Shown one piece after another: positions 1 through 7,759 of a DNA stretch of 64,000 bases. Numbering within the stretch: position 1 is the first letter of the stretch; each line of letters starts with the position of its first letter. The notes under the pieces are model-generated. The model saw only the letters and a list, made by a program, of their open reading frames with translations, searched no databases and was not told the origin of the DNA. The stretch is taken from the NCBI RefSeq assembly GCF_042651465.1, contig NZ_JBHSCZ010000002.1, positions 310,001-374,000 on the forward strand, in the 5' to 3' direction. Position numbers and translations under genes: made by a program. This DNA comes from Ferruginibacter yonginensis. GTDB taxonomy: Bacteria; Bacteroidota; Bacteroidia; Chitinophagales; Chitinophagaceae.

Positions 1-284
1 ATGTGGGTATTCGTCCGGCACCGGGCTACCCTGCTTGCCCTGACCATACTGAAAAATACAAACTGTTTGAATTATTAGGTGGAGAAGTTGCTACAGGTAT
101 TCACTTAACTGAATCGTTAGCAATGTACCCTGCATCATCAGTATGTGGTTGGTATTTTGCACACCCACAAAGCAAATATTTTGGTGTAGGCAAAATTGAG
201 CAAGATCAATTTGATGATTATGTACGTCGTAAAAAATTGCCCATCAATGAAATGCAACGCTGGTTAAGACCAATTATGGAATAA
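1..284 (+). CDS. metH: Methionine synthase (cobalamin-dependent), C-terminal fragment
   Basis: This is the 3' end of a gene that begins before the window. The visible 94 or so residues match the end of the AdoMet-binding activation domain of cobalamin-dependent methionine synthase. The motif RPAPGYPACPDHTEK is that domain's signature, and it is followed by LTESLAMYPASSVCGWYFAHP, split here only by its length, and SKYFGVGKI. In the family this domain binds S-adenosylmethionine for reductive reactivation of oxidised B12, in the pathway that methylates homocysteine from methyltetrahydrofolate. The apparent start at base 3 is not real, because the reading frame is open to the window edge. A strong terminator hairpin follows 16 bases after the stop, so metH ends its transcription unit. 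Confidence 0.95.
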   Translation, partial: VGIRPAPGYPACPDHTEKYKLFELLGGEVATGIHLTESLAMYPASSVCGWYFAHPQSKYFGVGKIEQDQFDDYVRRKKLPINEMQRWLRPIME

Positions 285-300
285 ATTTTTTGAATTTTAA

Positions 301-343
301 AAAAGCCCTCATTGAATGTTTAAACACAGAATGAGGGCTTTTT
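301..343 (+). terminator. Rho-independent terminator after metH
   Basis: A perfect 13-bp stem, AAAAGCCCTCATT paired with AATGAGGGCTTTT, encloses a 16-base loop and runs into a T tract. It lies just downstream of the metH stop. Confidence 0.9.
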
Positions 344-470
344 GCTTTTTATATATTATGTACAAACCATACAACATATATAAAAAAAATGTTGGTCGTG
401 TTTTTAAAGTTGTATAAAATTTTTCCCATTGGGTCATCTTCATGTCAAAAACAAAAAAGGGGAAACTATC

Positions 471-536
471 ATGGGTTACTTGTCGTTATTACTTAGCATT
501 ATAACAACAGTATGGGTATTTATACGCATACTTTAA
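471..536 (+). CDS. Possible 21-residue hydrophobic peptide
   Basis: A short open frame reads MGYLSLLLSIITTVWVFIRI plus a final Leu. It would be a single membrane-spanning peptide. An AAGGGGAAA stretch lies a few bases before the ATG, and the stop is 32 bases upstream of the histidine kinase start. A second overlapping frame of about 20 codons starts at 442. Small hydrophobic leaders do occur before membrane sensor genes, but nothing except composition and the purine-rich upstream stretch supports translation. I do not recognise a family. Confidence 0.25.
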   Translation: MGYLSLLLSIITTVWVFIRIL

Positions 537-568
537 TAATAACACTCTTTTACTTTTAAAACAACCAC

Positions 569-1945
569 ATGAATTTTTCATTATCCCTAAAATCCTTACT
601 TAATAAAATAACCAATTTAGGGTTTTCTAATACCTTAGATATTGTTGCAAATAGAAAACTTCAAATTTTTAATCAAATAAACATTCTCGGTTTTGTAACA
701 GGTTTAGCGGTTCCTATTAGTGGTATTTTTACACAAGGGCATTTACCTTTAATTGCATGGATTGTCGCAGTTTCACCTTTTTTAATAAGTTTAAGCGTAC
801 TTGTATTTAATAGTTTTAAGCAGTATTATGCTGCCTATTTAACCTATTTCACATTTTATCCTTTAGCAACCGTTTTGGTATACTTAAGCGGTATTGATAT
901 GGGTATTGAACTTTTCTTTATACTTTATGGTGTTTTAGCCATTTATTTTCTTGATAAAATCATACACATAACATTAGCATTTACACTAGCTATTGTATGT
1001 TTTTTATATGTTGAATTATTTCACCAACAATACGGTATTAAAATAGCTGATATTAATTTTACCTTTTATGTTGCCAACCATGTTATTGCTTTGTTTTTTA
1101 TTGGGCTCACTTTATTTATGACAAAAAATGAGACCAACTCGTACAGAAAAATTTTGGTGAATAGAAACAAGCGTTTAAAAAGAGATAAACTAAAAATATC
1201 AAGTCAGGCCATTGAAATTAAAGCAAACGCTATTGCATTAAAAACAAAAGCCGATGAATTAAGTGAATTAAATTCGTTAAAAGATAAACTGTTTTCAATT
1301 ATTTCGCATGATTTAAAAGCGCCGGTATTTGGTTTACGCAATTTATTTAATGGCGTACATAAACATGATTTACCTGCAGAAGAAATCAAGATATTAATAC
1401 CCGATATTTTGAATGATCTTAATTATACCACTGGTTTACTTGAAAATTTATTGCTTTGGGCAAAGAGCCAAATGAACGGCGCTACCGTTGATTTTGAATT
1501 AATTGAAATTAATGAAGTGATTGATGAAGTAAAAAATGTATTGCGTTTACAAGCGGAGCAAAAAAATATTTATCTCGTAAACAAAGCTACCCCTGCTACT
1601 TACATTTTTGCTGATAAAAATATGATGAACTTGGTGTTACGAAACCTAGTTTCTAATGCTATAAAGTTTACACCTCAAAATGGTGAAGTAAAAATTGGTG
1701 CTTTACAAAATGAACATAACGTTGAATTTTTTGTAGAAGATACTGGCACTGGTATGAGTGACGAAACTAAAAATAATTTATTTGGTAACAGCTTTTTTAC
1801 CACTCAAGGTACATCTAACGAAGCTGGTACTGGCTTGGGGCTAATGCTTTGCAAAGAGTTTATAAAGAAAAACGGGGGCGATATTTTTGTAGAAAGTAAA
1901 ATTGGTGTTGGTAGTAAATTTATTTGTACGCTTCCCATCCCATAA
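569..1945 (+). CDS. Membrane sensor histidine kinase
   Basis: The 458-residue protein starts with about five to six hydrophobic segments (residues about 35-185), with no recognisable periplasmic sensor domain. A basic, probably coiled-coil stretch follows (about 190-240), then a HisKA dimerisation domain with the phospho-acceptor His247 in FSIISHDLKAP. The HATPase domain has an N box (NLVSNAIKFT, 359-368), a G1 box (DTGTGMS, 391-397) and a G2 box (GTGLGL, 420-425). It should autophosphorylate in response to a membrane or small-molecule signal and pass the phosphate to a response regulator. No response regulator is encoded nearby, so it is an orphan kinase here. The next gene (xth) follows after 54 bases with no obvious terminator. 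Confidence 0.9.
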   Translation: MNFSLSLKSLLNKITNLGFSNTLDIVANRKLQIFNQINILGFVTGLAVPISGIFTQGHLPLIAWIVAVSPFLISLSVLVFNSFKQYYAAYLTYFTFYPLATVLVYLSGIDMGIELFFILYGVLAIYFLDKIIHITLAFTLAIVCFLYVELFHQQYGIKIADINFTFYVANHVIALFFIGLTLFMTKNETNSYRKILVNRNKRLKRDKLKISSQAIEIKANAIALKTKADELSELNSLKDKLFSIISHDLKAPVFGLRNLFNGVHKHDLPAEEIKILIPDILNDLNYTTGLLENLLLWAKSQMNGATVDFELIEINEVIDEVKNVLRLQAEQKNIYLVNKATPATYIFADKNMMNLVLRNLVSNAIKFTPQNGEVKIGALQNEHNVEFFVEDTGTGMSDETKNNLFGNSFFTTQGTSNEAGTGLGLMLCKEFIKKNGGDIFVESKIGVGSKFICTLPIP

Positions 1946-1999
1946 ATAAATTAAAAAAAGCCTTTTATTTTATACCTTGTACATTCATTATAATAGTGT

Positions 2000-2767
2000 A
2001 TGCGTATAATTTCTTACAATGTAAATGGTATAAGAGCTGCCATTAAAAAAGGCTTTATAGATTGGTTACAAAGCAACCCTGCCGATGTAGTTTGTTTACA
2101 AGAAACCAAAGCTACCGAAAACGATATTGATGTAACAGCATTGGAAGCTTTAGGTTATCACCATCATTGGTTTTCAGCACAAAAAAAAGGATACAGTGGT
2201 GTAGCTATTTTTTCAAAAATAAAACCCGATAACATTCACATTGGCACAGGCCATGAAGTAAGCGATTTTGAAGGACGAGTTATACAAGCACAGTTTGGTG
2301 ATGTTCGATTAATTAATGCTTATTTCCCATCGGGCACATCTGGCGATGAAAGGCAAGCGTATAAATACATTTGGCTCAATGAAATGCTAGCTTACCTAAA
2401 TGATTTAAGTAAAAAAAATCCAAAAATTATTTTATGTGGCGATTATAATATTGCTCATAACGAAATTGATATTCACGACCCTAAAGGCAACAAAAAATCA
2501 TCGGGCTTTTTACCAGAAGAAAGAGCTTGGATGGACCAATTTTTACAAAGTGGTTGGATTGATACTTTTAGGCATTTCAACAAAGCACCACATCATTACA
2601 GTTGGTGGAGCCAGCGTTTTCCGAGCGTACGTTTAAACAATAAAGGCTGGCGTATTGATTATATCTGTGTTACAAAGCCTTTATCAACACAATTGGTAAG
2701 TGCAGCAATTTTTCCTGATGTAAAGCACAGTGATCACTGTCCTATTTTTGTTGATATAAATATATAA
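2000..2767 (+). CDS. xth: Exodeoxyribonuclease III (AP endonuclease)
   Basis: The 255 residues cover a complete exonuclease III/APE1-type endonuclease-exonuclease-phosphatase fold, with no extension. All catalytic motifs are visible: Asn7 in SYNVNGIRA, Glu35 in LQETKA, Tyr108 in INAYFPSG, Asp148 and Asn150 in CGDYNIAH, Asp220 in RIDY, and Asp245/His246 at the end in HSDHCP. The enzyme cuts DNA 5' to abasic sites in base-excision repair and degrades one strand of duplex DNA from 3' ends. The DUF4286 gene starts three bases after its stop, so the two are probably co-transcribed. Confidence 0.96.
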   Translation: MRIISYNVNGIRAAIKKGFIDWLQSNPADVVCLQETKATENDIDVTALEALGYHHHWFSAQKKGYSGVAIFSKIKPDNIHIGTGHEVSDFEGRVIQAQFGDVRLINAYFPSGTSGDERQAYKYIWLNEMLAYLNDLSKKNPKIILCGDYNIAHNEIDIHDPKGNKKSSGFLPEERAWMDQFLQSGWIDTFRHFNKAPHHYSWWSQRFPSVRLNNKGWRIDYICVTKPLSTQLVSAAIFPDVKHSDHCPIFVDINI

Positions 2768-2770
2768 AAT

Positions 2771-3076
2771 ATGTTCGTATACAACGTTACTACTAAAGTT
2801 ACACATGCCATAGCAACGAATTGGTTGCAGTGGTTAAAAGAAATTCATATACCTGAAATTATTGATACTGGTTGCTTTACCAATGCCACCGTTTTACAAA
2901 TTTTAGAAATAGATGAAAGTGAAGGTCCTACCTATGCTGTTCAATATTTTGCAGAGAGTAAAAGCAACTATAATTTGTACATTGAAAAGTTTGCAAATAG
3001 TATGCGGCAAAAAGCTTTTGATAAATGGGGCGATCAATTCATTGCTTTTAGAACTTTTATGCAAATTGTGGACTAA
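2771..3076 (+). CDS. DUF4286 family protein
   Basis: This 101-residue protein has the shape of the Bacteroidota DUF4286 family: YNVTTKVTHAIATNWLQWLK near the start, HIPEIIDTGCFT in the middle, then ILEIDESEGPTYAVQYF and FIAFRTFMQIVD at the end. It has no signal peptide or membrane segment and is probably a small cytoplasmic ferredoxin-like fold. The function is unknown. The position three bases after xth suggests shared transcription, but the link may be no more than operon convenience. Confidence 0.85.
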   Translation: MFVYNVTTKVTHAIATNWLQWLKEIHIPEIIDTGCFTNATVLQILEIDESEGPTYAVQYFAESKSNYNLYIEKFANSMRQKAFDKWGDQFIAFRTFMQIVD

Positions 3077-3290
3077 TTGTGCAAAACGTATTTTTATAAT
3101 TTTTTGTAAATTTTCAACGCTTAAAAGCCGCATCCATAAAGGGTTTGTTGATTGTTATTTTATTGAAAATCAATACAGTACTGCATTTAAATAAAATTAC
3201 TTTTTTTTAGATATATATTTATTTTGATGAAAATCATACGCACAGCGCATTGTAGCAAAGAAATGTGAATTAAAATTGACTTAAAAAAAT

Positions 3291-3320
3291 TTTGTTGCAA
3301 TTAAAAACCTTCTATATTTG
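3291..3320 (+). promoter_or_regulatory. Bacteroidota-type promoter of the HU gene
   Basis: TTTG at 3291-3294 and TATATTTG at 3313-3320 are separated by 18 bases. This matches the Bacteroidetes sigma-A consensus (TTTG, 17-21 bases, TAnnTTTG). The HU start codon is 29 bases downstream. Confidence 0.8.
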
Positions 3321-3349
3321 CCCTACTATAAAATTTCAAAAAACTCATT

Positions 3350-3619
3350 ATGAACAAAGCAGAATTAATTGCAAAAATTGCTGAAGACGCAGGTATCACA
3401 AAAACACAAGCTAACGCAACTGTTGACTCTTTTGTAGATGCAGTAACTAAAACTTTAAAGAAAGGCGACAAAGTAACTTTAGTAGGCTTTGGTACTTTCT
3501 CTGTATCTAAAAGAGCTGCTCGTAACGGCCGTAACCCACAAACTGGTGCTGTTATTAAAATCAAAGCAAAGAAAGTTGCTAAATTCAAAGCAGGTAAAGA
3601 ATTATCTTCTAAAATCTAA
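3350..3619 (+). CDS. hup: HU family DNA-binding protein
   Basis: The 89 residues form a complete HU/IHF-type nucleoid protein. The N-terminal helices (MNKAELIAKIAEDAGITKTQ) lead to the GFGTFSVSKRAARNGRNPQT segment, which contains the beta arm with the conserved RNPQTG tip that inserts into the DNA minor groove. The end is Lys-rich. As a homodimer it bends and compacts DNA. It has a strong consensus promoter just upstream and its own terminator after the stop, so it is a monocistronic and probably highly expressed gene. Confidence 0.96.
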   Translation: MNKAELIAKIAEDAGITKTQANATVDSFVDAVTKTLKKGDKVTLVGFGTFSVSKRAARNGRNPQTGAVIKIKAKKVAKFKAGKELSSKI

Positions 3620-3638
3620 GGTGTATTCAAAAACATTT

Positions 3639-3671
3639 AAAAGCAAGATGCAGCAGTGTCTTGCTTTTTTT
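3639..3671 (+). terminator. Terminator after HU
   Basis: The stem AAAAGCAAGA pairs with TCTTGCTTTT and is followed by more T residues. It separates HU from the THX gene. Confidence 0.85.
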
Positions 3672-3702
3672 ATACCTTTACACATTAAAATAAATACATA
3701 TT

Positions 3703-3813
3703 ATGGGACGTGGTGATATCAAAACAAAAAAAGGAAAAATTAAAGCAGGTTCATTTGGTAAAACAAGACCAGCTAAAGTAGCAAAAAAAGCTACTGCTGC
3801 TAAAGCAAAATAA
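3703..3813 (+). CDS. 30S ribosomal protein THX
   Basis: This 36-codon frame encodes MGRGDIKTKKGKIKAGSFGK followed by TRPAKVAKKATAAKAK. That is the THX (bTHX/S31e-like) protein of Bacteroidota and Thermus ribosomes, which sits in the head of the 30S subunit. The GDIKTKKGKI core and the very basic composition identify it. A TATACCTTTA sequence at 3671-3680 could be a weak -7 element, but there is no good -33 partner. A hairpin follows the stop. The gene is too short for most automatic gene finders. Confidence 0.93.
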   Translation: MGRGDIKTKKGKIKAGSFGKTRPAKVAKKATAAKAK

Positions 3814-3817
3814 TTTA

Positions 3818-3848
3818 AAAGGGCTGTTTATAACAGCCCTTTATTTTT
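3818..3848 (+). terminator. Shared terminator between THX and pdxH
   Basis: AAAGGGCTGTT and AACAGCCCTTT form a perfect 11-bp stem around a three-base loop, with T-rich sequence on the + side. It lies between two convergent genes and can serve both. Confidence 0.85.
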
Positions 3849-3864
3849 TCTGTAAAGTATAAAA

Positions 3865-4506
3865 TTAGGGCGCTAGCCTTTGTTTTAGCCATTGACCATT
3901 GTGTAAACGATATTCAATTCTATCGTGCAAGCGGCTGCTTCGGCCCTGCCAAAACTCTATCACTACAGGCTTTACAATATAGCCACCCCAAAATGGGGGT
4001 CGTGTAATTTCTTTCCCTTCAAATTGTTGTGTAATAGCTTTAACGTTTTCGTCAATTATATTTCGTGAAGGTATTACACTACTCTGTGGCGACGACCATG
4101 CGCCAATTCTACTCGTTGCTGGCCTACTCATAAAATAAGCATCGCTTGTTGCCTCAGGTAATTGCTCCGCAATACCTTCTACCCTAATTTGACGCTCTAA
4201 CTCTTTCCAAAAAAATACCAATGCTACTTTATTATTTGCTGCAATAGATTTACCCTTATTGCTTTCATAATTGGTATAAAATTCAAAACCCTTTTCATTA
4301 AAACCTTTCAATAAAACTATTCTTGCTGTGGGGTAACCTTCGGGGCTTGCCGTAGCTAAAGTCATGGCATTTACTTCATCAATATTACTTGCAATGGCTT
4401 CATTCCACCATTGTGTAAATTGATCAAACGGGCTATCCGCTGCATCAGCTTCTGCAAATGATTTTAACTTATAATCTTTTCTAATATCCGCAATTGCATC
4501 CATCAT
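3865..4506 (-). CDS. pdxH: Pyridoxamine/pyridoxine 5'-phosphate oxidase
   Basis: The 213-residue protein has the full length and landmarks of PdxH. These are the N-terminal helix IADIRKDYKL, TARIVLLKGFNEKGFEFYTN (FMN and phosphate contacts), RPPFWGGY (169-176), EFWQGRSSRLHDR (184-196) and the characteristic C-terminus WLKQRLAP. It oxidises pyridoxamine or pyridoxine 5'-phosphate to pyridoxal phosphate with FMN and oxygen. The frame starts with two Met codons, and the second may be used. A terminator lies upstream between it and the Yip1-like gene, so it is transcribed on its own. Confidence 0.95.
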   Translation of the reverse strand: MMDAIADIRKDYKLKSFAEADAADSPFDQFTQWWNEAIASNIDEVNAMTLATASPEGYPTARIVLLKGFNEKGFEFYTNYESNKGKSIAANNKVALVFFWKELERQIRVEGIAEQLPEATSDAYFMSRPATSRIGAWSSPQSSVIPSRNIIDENVKAITQQFEGKEITRPPFWGGYIVKPVVIEFWQGRSSRLHDRIEYRLHNGQWLKQRLAP

Positions 4507-4527
4507 CTATATAATTTTAAAAATAAA

Positions 4528-4553
4528 AAAGCATCTTTTTGCAAAGATGCTTT
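4528..4553 (-). terminator. Terminator after the Yip1-like gene
   Basis: The stem AAAGCATCTTT pairs with AAAGATGCTTT around a four-base loop. On the minus strand it continues into a run of T. It separates the Yip1-like gene from pdxH. Confidence 0.85.
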
Positions 4554-4575
4554 AAAAATTATTTGTAGTGCGTAT

Positions 4576-5175
4576 TTAAAAGAAACTTCTTGATGCCGCC
4601 ATACCACCAATACCGATGGTTGCAAAAATTATTGCACCTAAAATAGCTGCCAATATTAAATAAACTGCAATATTTATAACTATAGCTACGAGTATGTAAA
4701 CTACTTTTTTATCTTCTGGTGTTTTTTTAATAGTACCAACGCCTAGGTACATTAAATAAATGCTATAGCCCCAAGCTGCAAAAGCTAATAAACTTCCAAT
4801 AATTGGTAAAAAAGATAACAATCGTGCAATAGCAGATGGGGTGTTGGAATATGCCACTAATTGGGCTGATTTTCCTAAATTTTTCTCTGAACCAAAACTT
4901 GGTGCCAACATATCAACTATAAAAGTTGTAATGTAATATCCTACCAAACTTGCAATAATACCAATTGCAGCAGTGGCAATAGCGAATGTAGGAGAAATGC
5001 CATTTTTTGCTGAAAACAAAAAATATTGTAAAACGCCGCCAACACAAGCAACTAGCGATAAAGGCAATACATAACTAGTAAATAATCCTGGAGCTGTGGC
5101 GGTTTCGCCATCAATAACATCCCACTCTGTTTGTGGGGTTATTAAAATGTTTTTAACTCTTTCAATTAAATTCAT
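4576..5175 (-). CDS. Yip1-like integral membrane protein
   Basis: The 199-residue protein opens with the family signature MNLIERVKNILITPQTEWDV, followed by five or so hydrophobic segments. That layout is typical of the bacterial Yip1/DUF1282 family: a cytoplasmic N-terminal amphipathic stretch with five transmembrane helices. The C-terminus is very hydrophobic and Gly-rich. The molecular role of bacterial Yip1 proteins is not established. A coiled-coil protein gene lies 37 bases upstream on the same strand, and a terminator follows, so the two probably form a two-gene unit. Confidence 0.8.
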   Translation of the reverse strand: MNLIERVKNILITPQTEWDVIDGETATAPGLFTSYVLPLSLVACVGGVLQYFLFSAKNGISPTFAIATAAIGIIASLVGYYITTFIVDMLAPSFGSEKNLGKSAQLVAYSNTPSAIARLLSFLPIIGSLLAFAAWGYSIYLMYLGVGTIKKTPEDKKVVYILVAIVINIAVYLILAAILGAIIFATIGIGGMAASRSFF

Positions 5176-5212
5176 ATGTTTAGTTTTAGAAAACTAATAT
5201 ACTCATTAATTA

Positions 5213-5731
5213 TTATTTTAATGTTTTTTGTTGAAACAGCTGCAGTAGTGCCTGCATTTCAGCTTGTTGATCTTTTAAAGCACTGTTTTCTTCTTTTAAA
5301 ACAGCAATAGTGCTGTTTGCCTCGGCTAGTTTTGCTTTTAGCGCTACTACTTGTTTGTAAAAACTGGCAGAAGCATCTAACTCATCTGTCATCACTTGTA
5401 AATTAGCCTTTGTTGTTTGTAACTCATTTTGAATGAGTTCAACATTATGCAACATTTTAGTTTGCTGTAATAAAGCTACTTCTAAATGTTCGCTTTTAAC
5501 ATGTGCTGCGTTCGCTTCAGTTGCAGCGGCTGTGAGCATGCTTTGTAACACATCAATTTCAACAGCGTTACTGGCAATTTTAGCTTCAAGGGCTGCAGCC
5601 GATAAACCTTCATTGTTTATAAAATCAATCTCTTCTTGTCGCTTTGCAATGGTGTTGTTTAAATCAACCAATTGCAGCTGCAAAAATTCATTTTCTGATA
5701 ATAATGACCGTATTTTTTGGCTTAAGTCCAT
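5213..5731 (-). CDS. Coiled-coil protein of unknown function
   Basis: The 172 residues have no recognisable domain. The sequence is almost entirely predicted helix with heptad-like Leu/Ala spacing, from MDLSQKIRSLLSENEFLQLQ to the end MQALLQLFQQKTLK, and is rich in Ala, Glu and Lys. There is no signal peptide or membrane segment, so it should be cytoplasmic and oligomeric. It starts the two-gene unit with the Yip1-like protein, which may anchor it to the membrane; that is only an inference from position. I do not recognise a named family. Confidence 0.7.
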   Translation of the reverse strand: MDLSQKIRSLLSENEFLQLQLVDLNNTIAKRQEEIDFINNEGLSAAALEAKIASNAVEIDVLQSMLTAAATEANAAHVKSEHLEVALLQQTKMLHNVELIQNELQTTKANLQVMTDELDASASFYKQVVALKAKLAEANSTIAVLKEENSALKDQQAEMQALLQLFQQKTLK

Positions 5732-5773
5732 TTACAAAAATTAGTTATACTATAAAATTACAGCTAAAATAAA

Positions 5774-5787
5774 AACTAAATTTAGTT
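5774..5787. promoter_or_regulatory. Palindrome in the divergent region before the sigma factor gene
   Basis: AACTAAATTTAGTT is an exact 14-bp palindrome. It lies between the divergent coiled-coil and ECF sigma genes and is followed at once by TATATTTA (5789-5796), a near-consensus -7 element for the + strand. It could be an operator, though short AT-rich palindromes also arise by chance. Confidence 0.35.
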
Positions 5788-5861
5788 GTATATTTAATGG
5801 GAGCAGCAAAATTGTTGCTCAAGGTATCTCTATTTAAAATAATACATACCAGCTGAAAATT

Positions 5862-6407
5862 TTGACAGATGGCGAAATTATAAAAGGTTGCATAAAGGGA
5901 GAGGCACATTGCCAACGGAGCCTATTTAATCGTTATGCAAGCTCTCTTTTGGGGGTTAGTCAACGTTATGCCCGTAATAAAGAAGATGCTGAAGATATTT
6001 TACAAGATGCTTTCGTAAAAATTTTTAAGAAAATTGAACAATTTAAAGGCGATGGCTCCTTTGAGGGATGGATGCGTCGTATCGTTGTAAATACGGCACT
6101 CAAAAAATATACTGTGAGCCGGTATACCAAAGAGTTTTCTGTTGATGAAATAAAAGAAAACGCAATGGCAGATGTTACGGATGTACCAGCTTTTAATCAT
6201 TTAGGAGAAAAAGATTTATTAGCCCTTATTAACAACTTACCTGATGGATACCGTATCATCTTTAACTTATATGTTATTGAGGGGTTTCAGCATGATGAAA
6301 TTGCTGAAATGCTAGGTATACAACCCGGTACTAGTAGAAGCCAATTAGTTAAAGCACGAATGTTATTACAAAAAGAAATTATACAATTACAAAAGGTTGC
6401 TGTATGA
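5862..6407 (+). CDS. RNA polymerase ECF sigma factor
   Basis: The 181-residue protein has sigma-70 region 2 (LFNRYASSLLGVSQRYARNK, then EDAEDILQDAFVKIF and SFEGWMRRIVVNTA) and region 4 (LPDGYRIIFNLYVIEGFQHD, then EIAEMLGIQPGTSRSQLVKA), which binds the -35 promoter element. There is no extra C-terminal domain. The start is a TTG codon: an in-frame stop at 5835 leaves no ATG, and the usual LTDxELIKGC beginning aligns with TTG. The stop overlaps the next start codon in an ATGA arrangement, so sigma and the following membrane protein are translationally coupled. That is the normal layout of a sigma factor and its anti-sigma partner. Confidence 0.92.
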   Translation: MTDGEIIKGCIKGEAHCQRSLFNRYASSLLGVSQRYARNKEDAEDILQDAFVKIFKKIEQFKGDGSFEGWMRRIVVNTALKKYTVSRYTKEFSVDEIKENAMADVTDVPAFNHLGEKDLLALINNLPDGYRIIFNLYVIEGFQHDEIAEMLGIQPGTSRSQLVKARMLLQKEIIQLQKVAV

Positions 6408-7720
6408 AGAACAAGCTATTTGATGACCACGTAAAAAAACAATTTGAGCATTACAAGCCAGATGTACCTGCGCATGTATGGGAAAATATTGCTGCAAAAA
6501 ACAAAAAAAAACCGGGCCTGTTTTGGTTGAATGTTAACAGCACTATGGTAGCTGCTGTGGCAGCATCATTGTTGGTGGTGGGTGCAGTTACTTACTACAG
6601 CTTACAACATCAAACCAACAACAATACCGATATTAAAAATATAACGGCGAATCAAAAAAACAATAACAACATTATTGAGAAAAACAATACCGTTGCTCCT
6701 ACTAAAAATACCACAACTACTACTCAAAACGACAACCTTGTAAACAACAAGGTTACAAATAATGAAGCCAACGAAAACAATTATAACAACACACAAAACA
6801 AATTCGCTACAGGTAATTTAAATATAGGTATTGCAAATGCACCTGTTGATGCTTCACTATACAATACCAACAATGTACCATCAACACCTAATAACACTGC
6901 ATTTAGTGGCTTTAATAATCAATTTTCAGCTGCACAATTTATTCGCCAAACCAACAATAGTATTGGTTTAAACAATATTCGCCTACCTAAAATTGGTACC
7001 ATACCATGCCCTAAAGCCGAAAAAGAAGCGGCTGGTAGTAAAAAGTATATAGAGGTTTATGCAGGACCAGATTATGTATTTAAAACCTTGAGCGACACTG
7101 CTCGTTCAAATTATATTGATAAGCGTAGAGAAAGTACAAAATTTGTATTTGCATATACCGCTGGCGTACGCTACACTAGAGTATTTGGTAGCGGTATGAG
7201 TTTTAAAACAGGGGTTAATTTTAGTCAGGTTTTTGAACGCTTTAAATCAGTAAAAGGGCAGGTTACACAAAATGTATACATCACTAATAACAGTGGTGAT
7301 ACCACAGGTACTTATGTTGTAACAGGTACGCAATACAAAGAAAACACCAATAAATATACTCGGGTAGATATACCTATTATGATGGGTTATGAGTTAGGTA
7401 ATGGCGATTTACATGCTAACATTAACGCAGGTGTGGCTTTAAATATTTACAGCAAACGTAAAGGTTTGGTGTTAGATGCTAATGGCAATAGTGTTGATTT
7501 GAGCAACAAAAGCGCTAGCTCTGCTTATCAATATAAAACAAATACAGGTGTTAGTTTTATGGCAGCTACTTCTTTATATTATCGTTTAAACGATCAATTA
7601 CAAGCATTAGCTGAGCCTTATGTGCAGTTAAGCTTAACGCCAAATACTAAAAACGATATTTCATTAAAAGAAAAAAATAATACTGTTGGGTTAAGGTTGG
7701 GCTTTAGGGTTGATTTATAA
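6404..7720 (+). CDS. Anti-sigma-like N-terminus fused to an outer-membrane beta-barrel domain
   Basis: The 438 residues fall into four parts. Residues 1-45 are soluble and charged (FDDHVKKQFEHYKPDVPAHV, then WENIAAK), typical of Bacteroidota anti-sigma N-termini. Residues 46-66 are one hydrophobic helix. Residues 71-190 are extremely Asn/Thr-rich and probably disordered. Residues about 213-438 look like an outer membrane beta-barrel, with alternating strands from KKYIEVYAGPDYVFK to the end NNTVGLRLGFRVDL. Translational coupling to the sigma gene supports an anti-sigma role. Read literally, one chain would run from cytoplasm through the inner membrane and periplasm into the outer membrane. Alternatively, residues 1-66 could act as an unusually long export signal. 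The lipoprotein that follows may be its partner. Confidence 0.75.
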   Translation: MKNKLFDDHVKKQFEHYKPDVPAHVWENIAAKNKKKPGLFWLNVNSTMVAAVAASLLVVGAVTYYSLQHQTNNNTDIKNITANQKNNNNIIEKNNTVAPTKNTTTTTQNDNLVNNKVTNNEANENNYNNTQNKFATGNLNIGIANAPVDASLYNTNNVPSTPNNTAFSGFNNQFSAAQFIRQTNNSIGLNNIRLPKIGTIPCPKAEKEAAGSKKYIEVYAGPDYVFKTLSDTARSNYIDKRRESTKFVFAYTAGVRYTRVFGSGMSFKTGVNFSQVFERFKSVKGQVTQNVYITNNSGDTTGTYVVTGTQYKENTNKYTRVDIPIMMGYELGNGDLHANINAGVALNIYSKRKGLVLDANGNSVDLSNKSASSAYQYKTNTGVSFMAATSLYYRLNDQLQALAEPYVQLSLTPNTKNDISLKEKNNTVGLRLGFRVDL

Positions 7721-7759
7721 AGTAGGCAACAAATAACCATTAAATAGTATCATATACAT

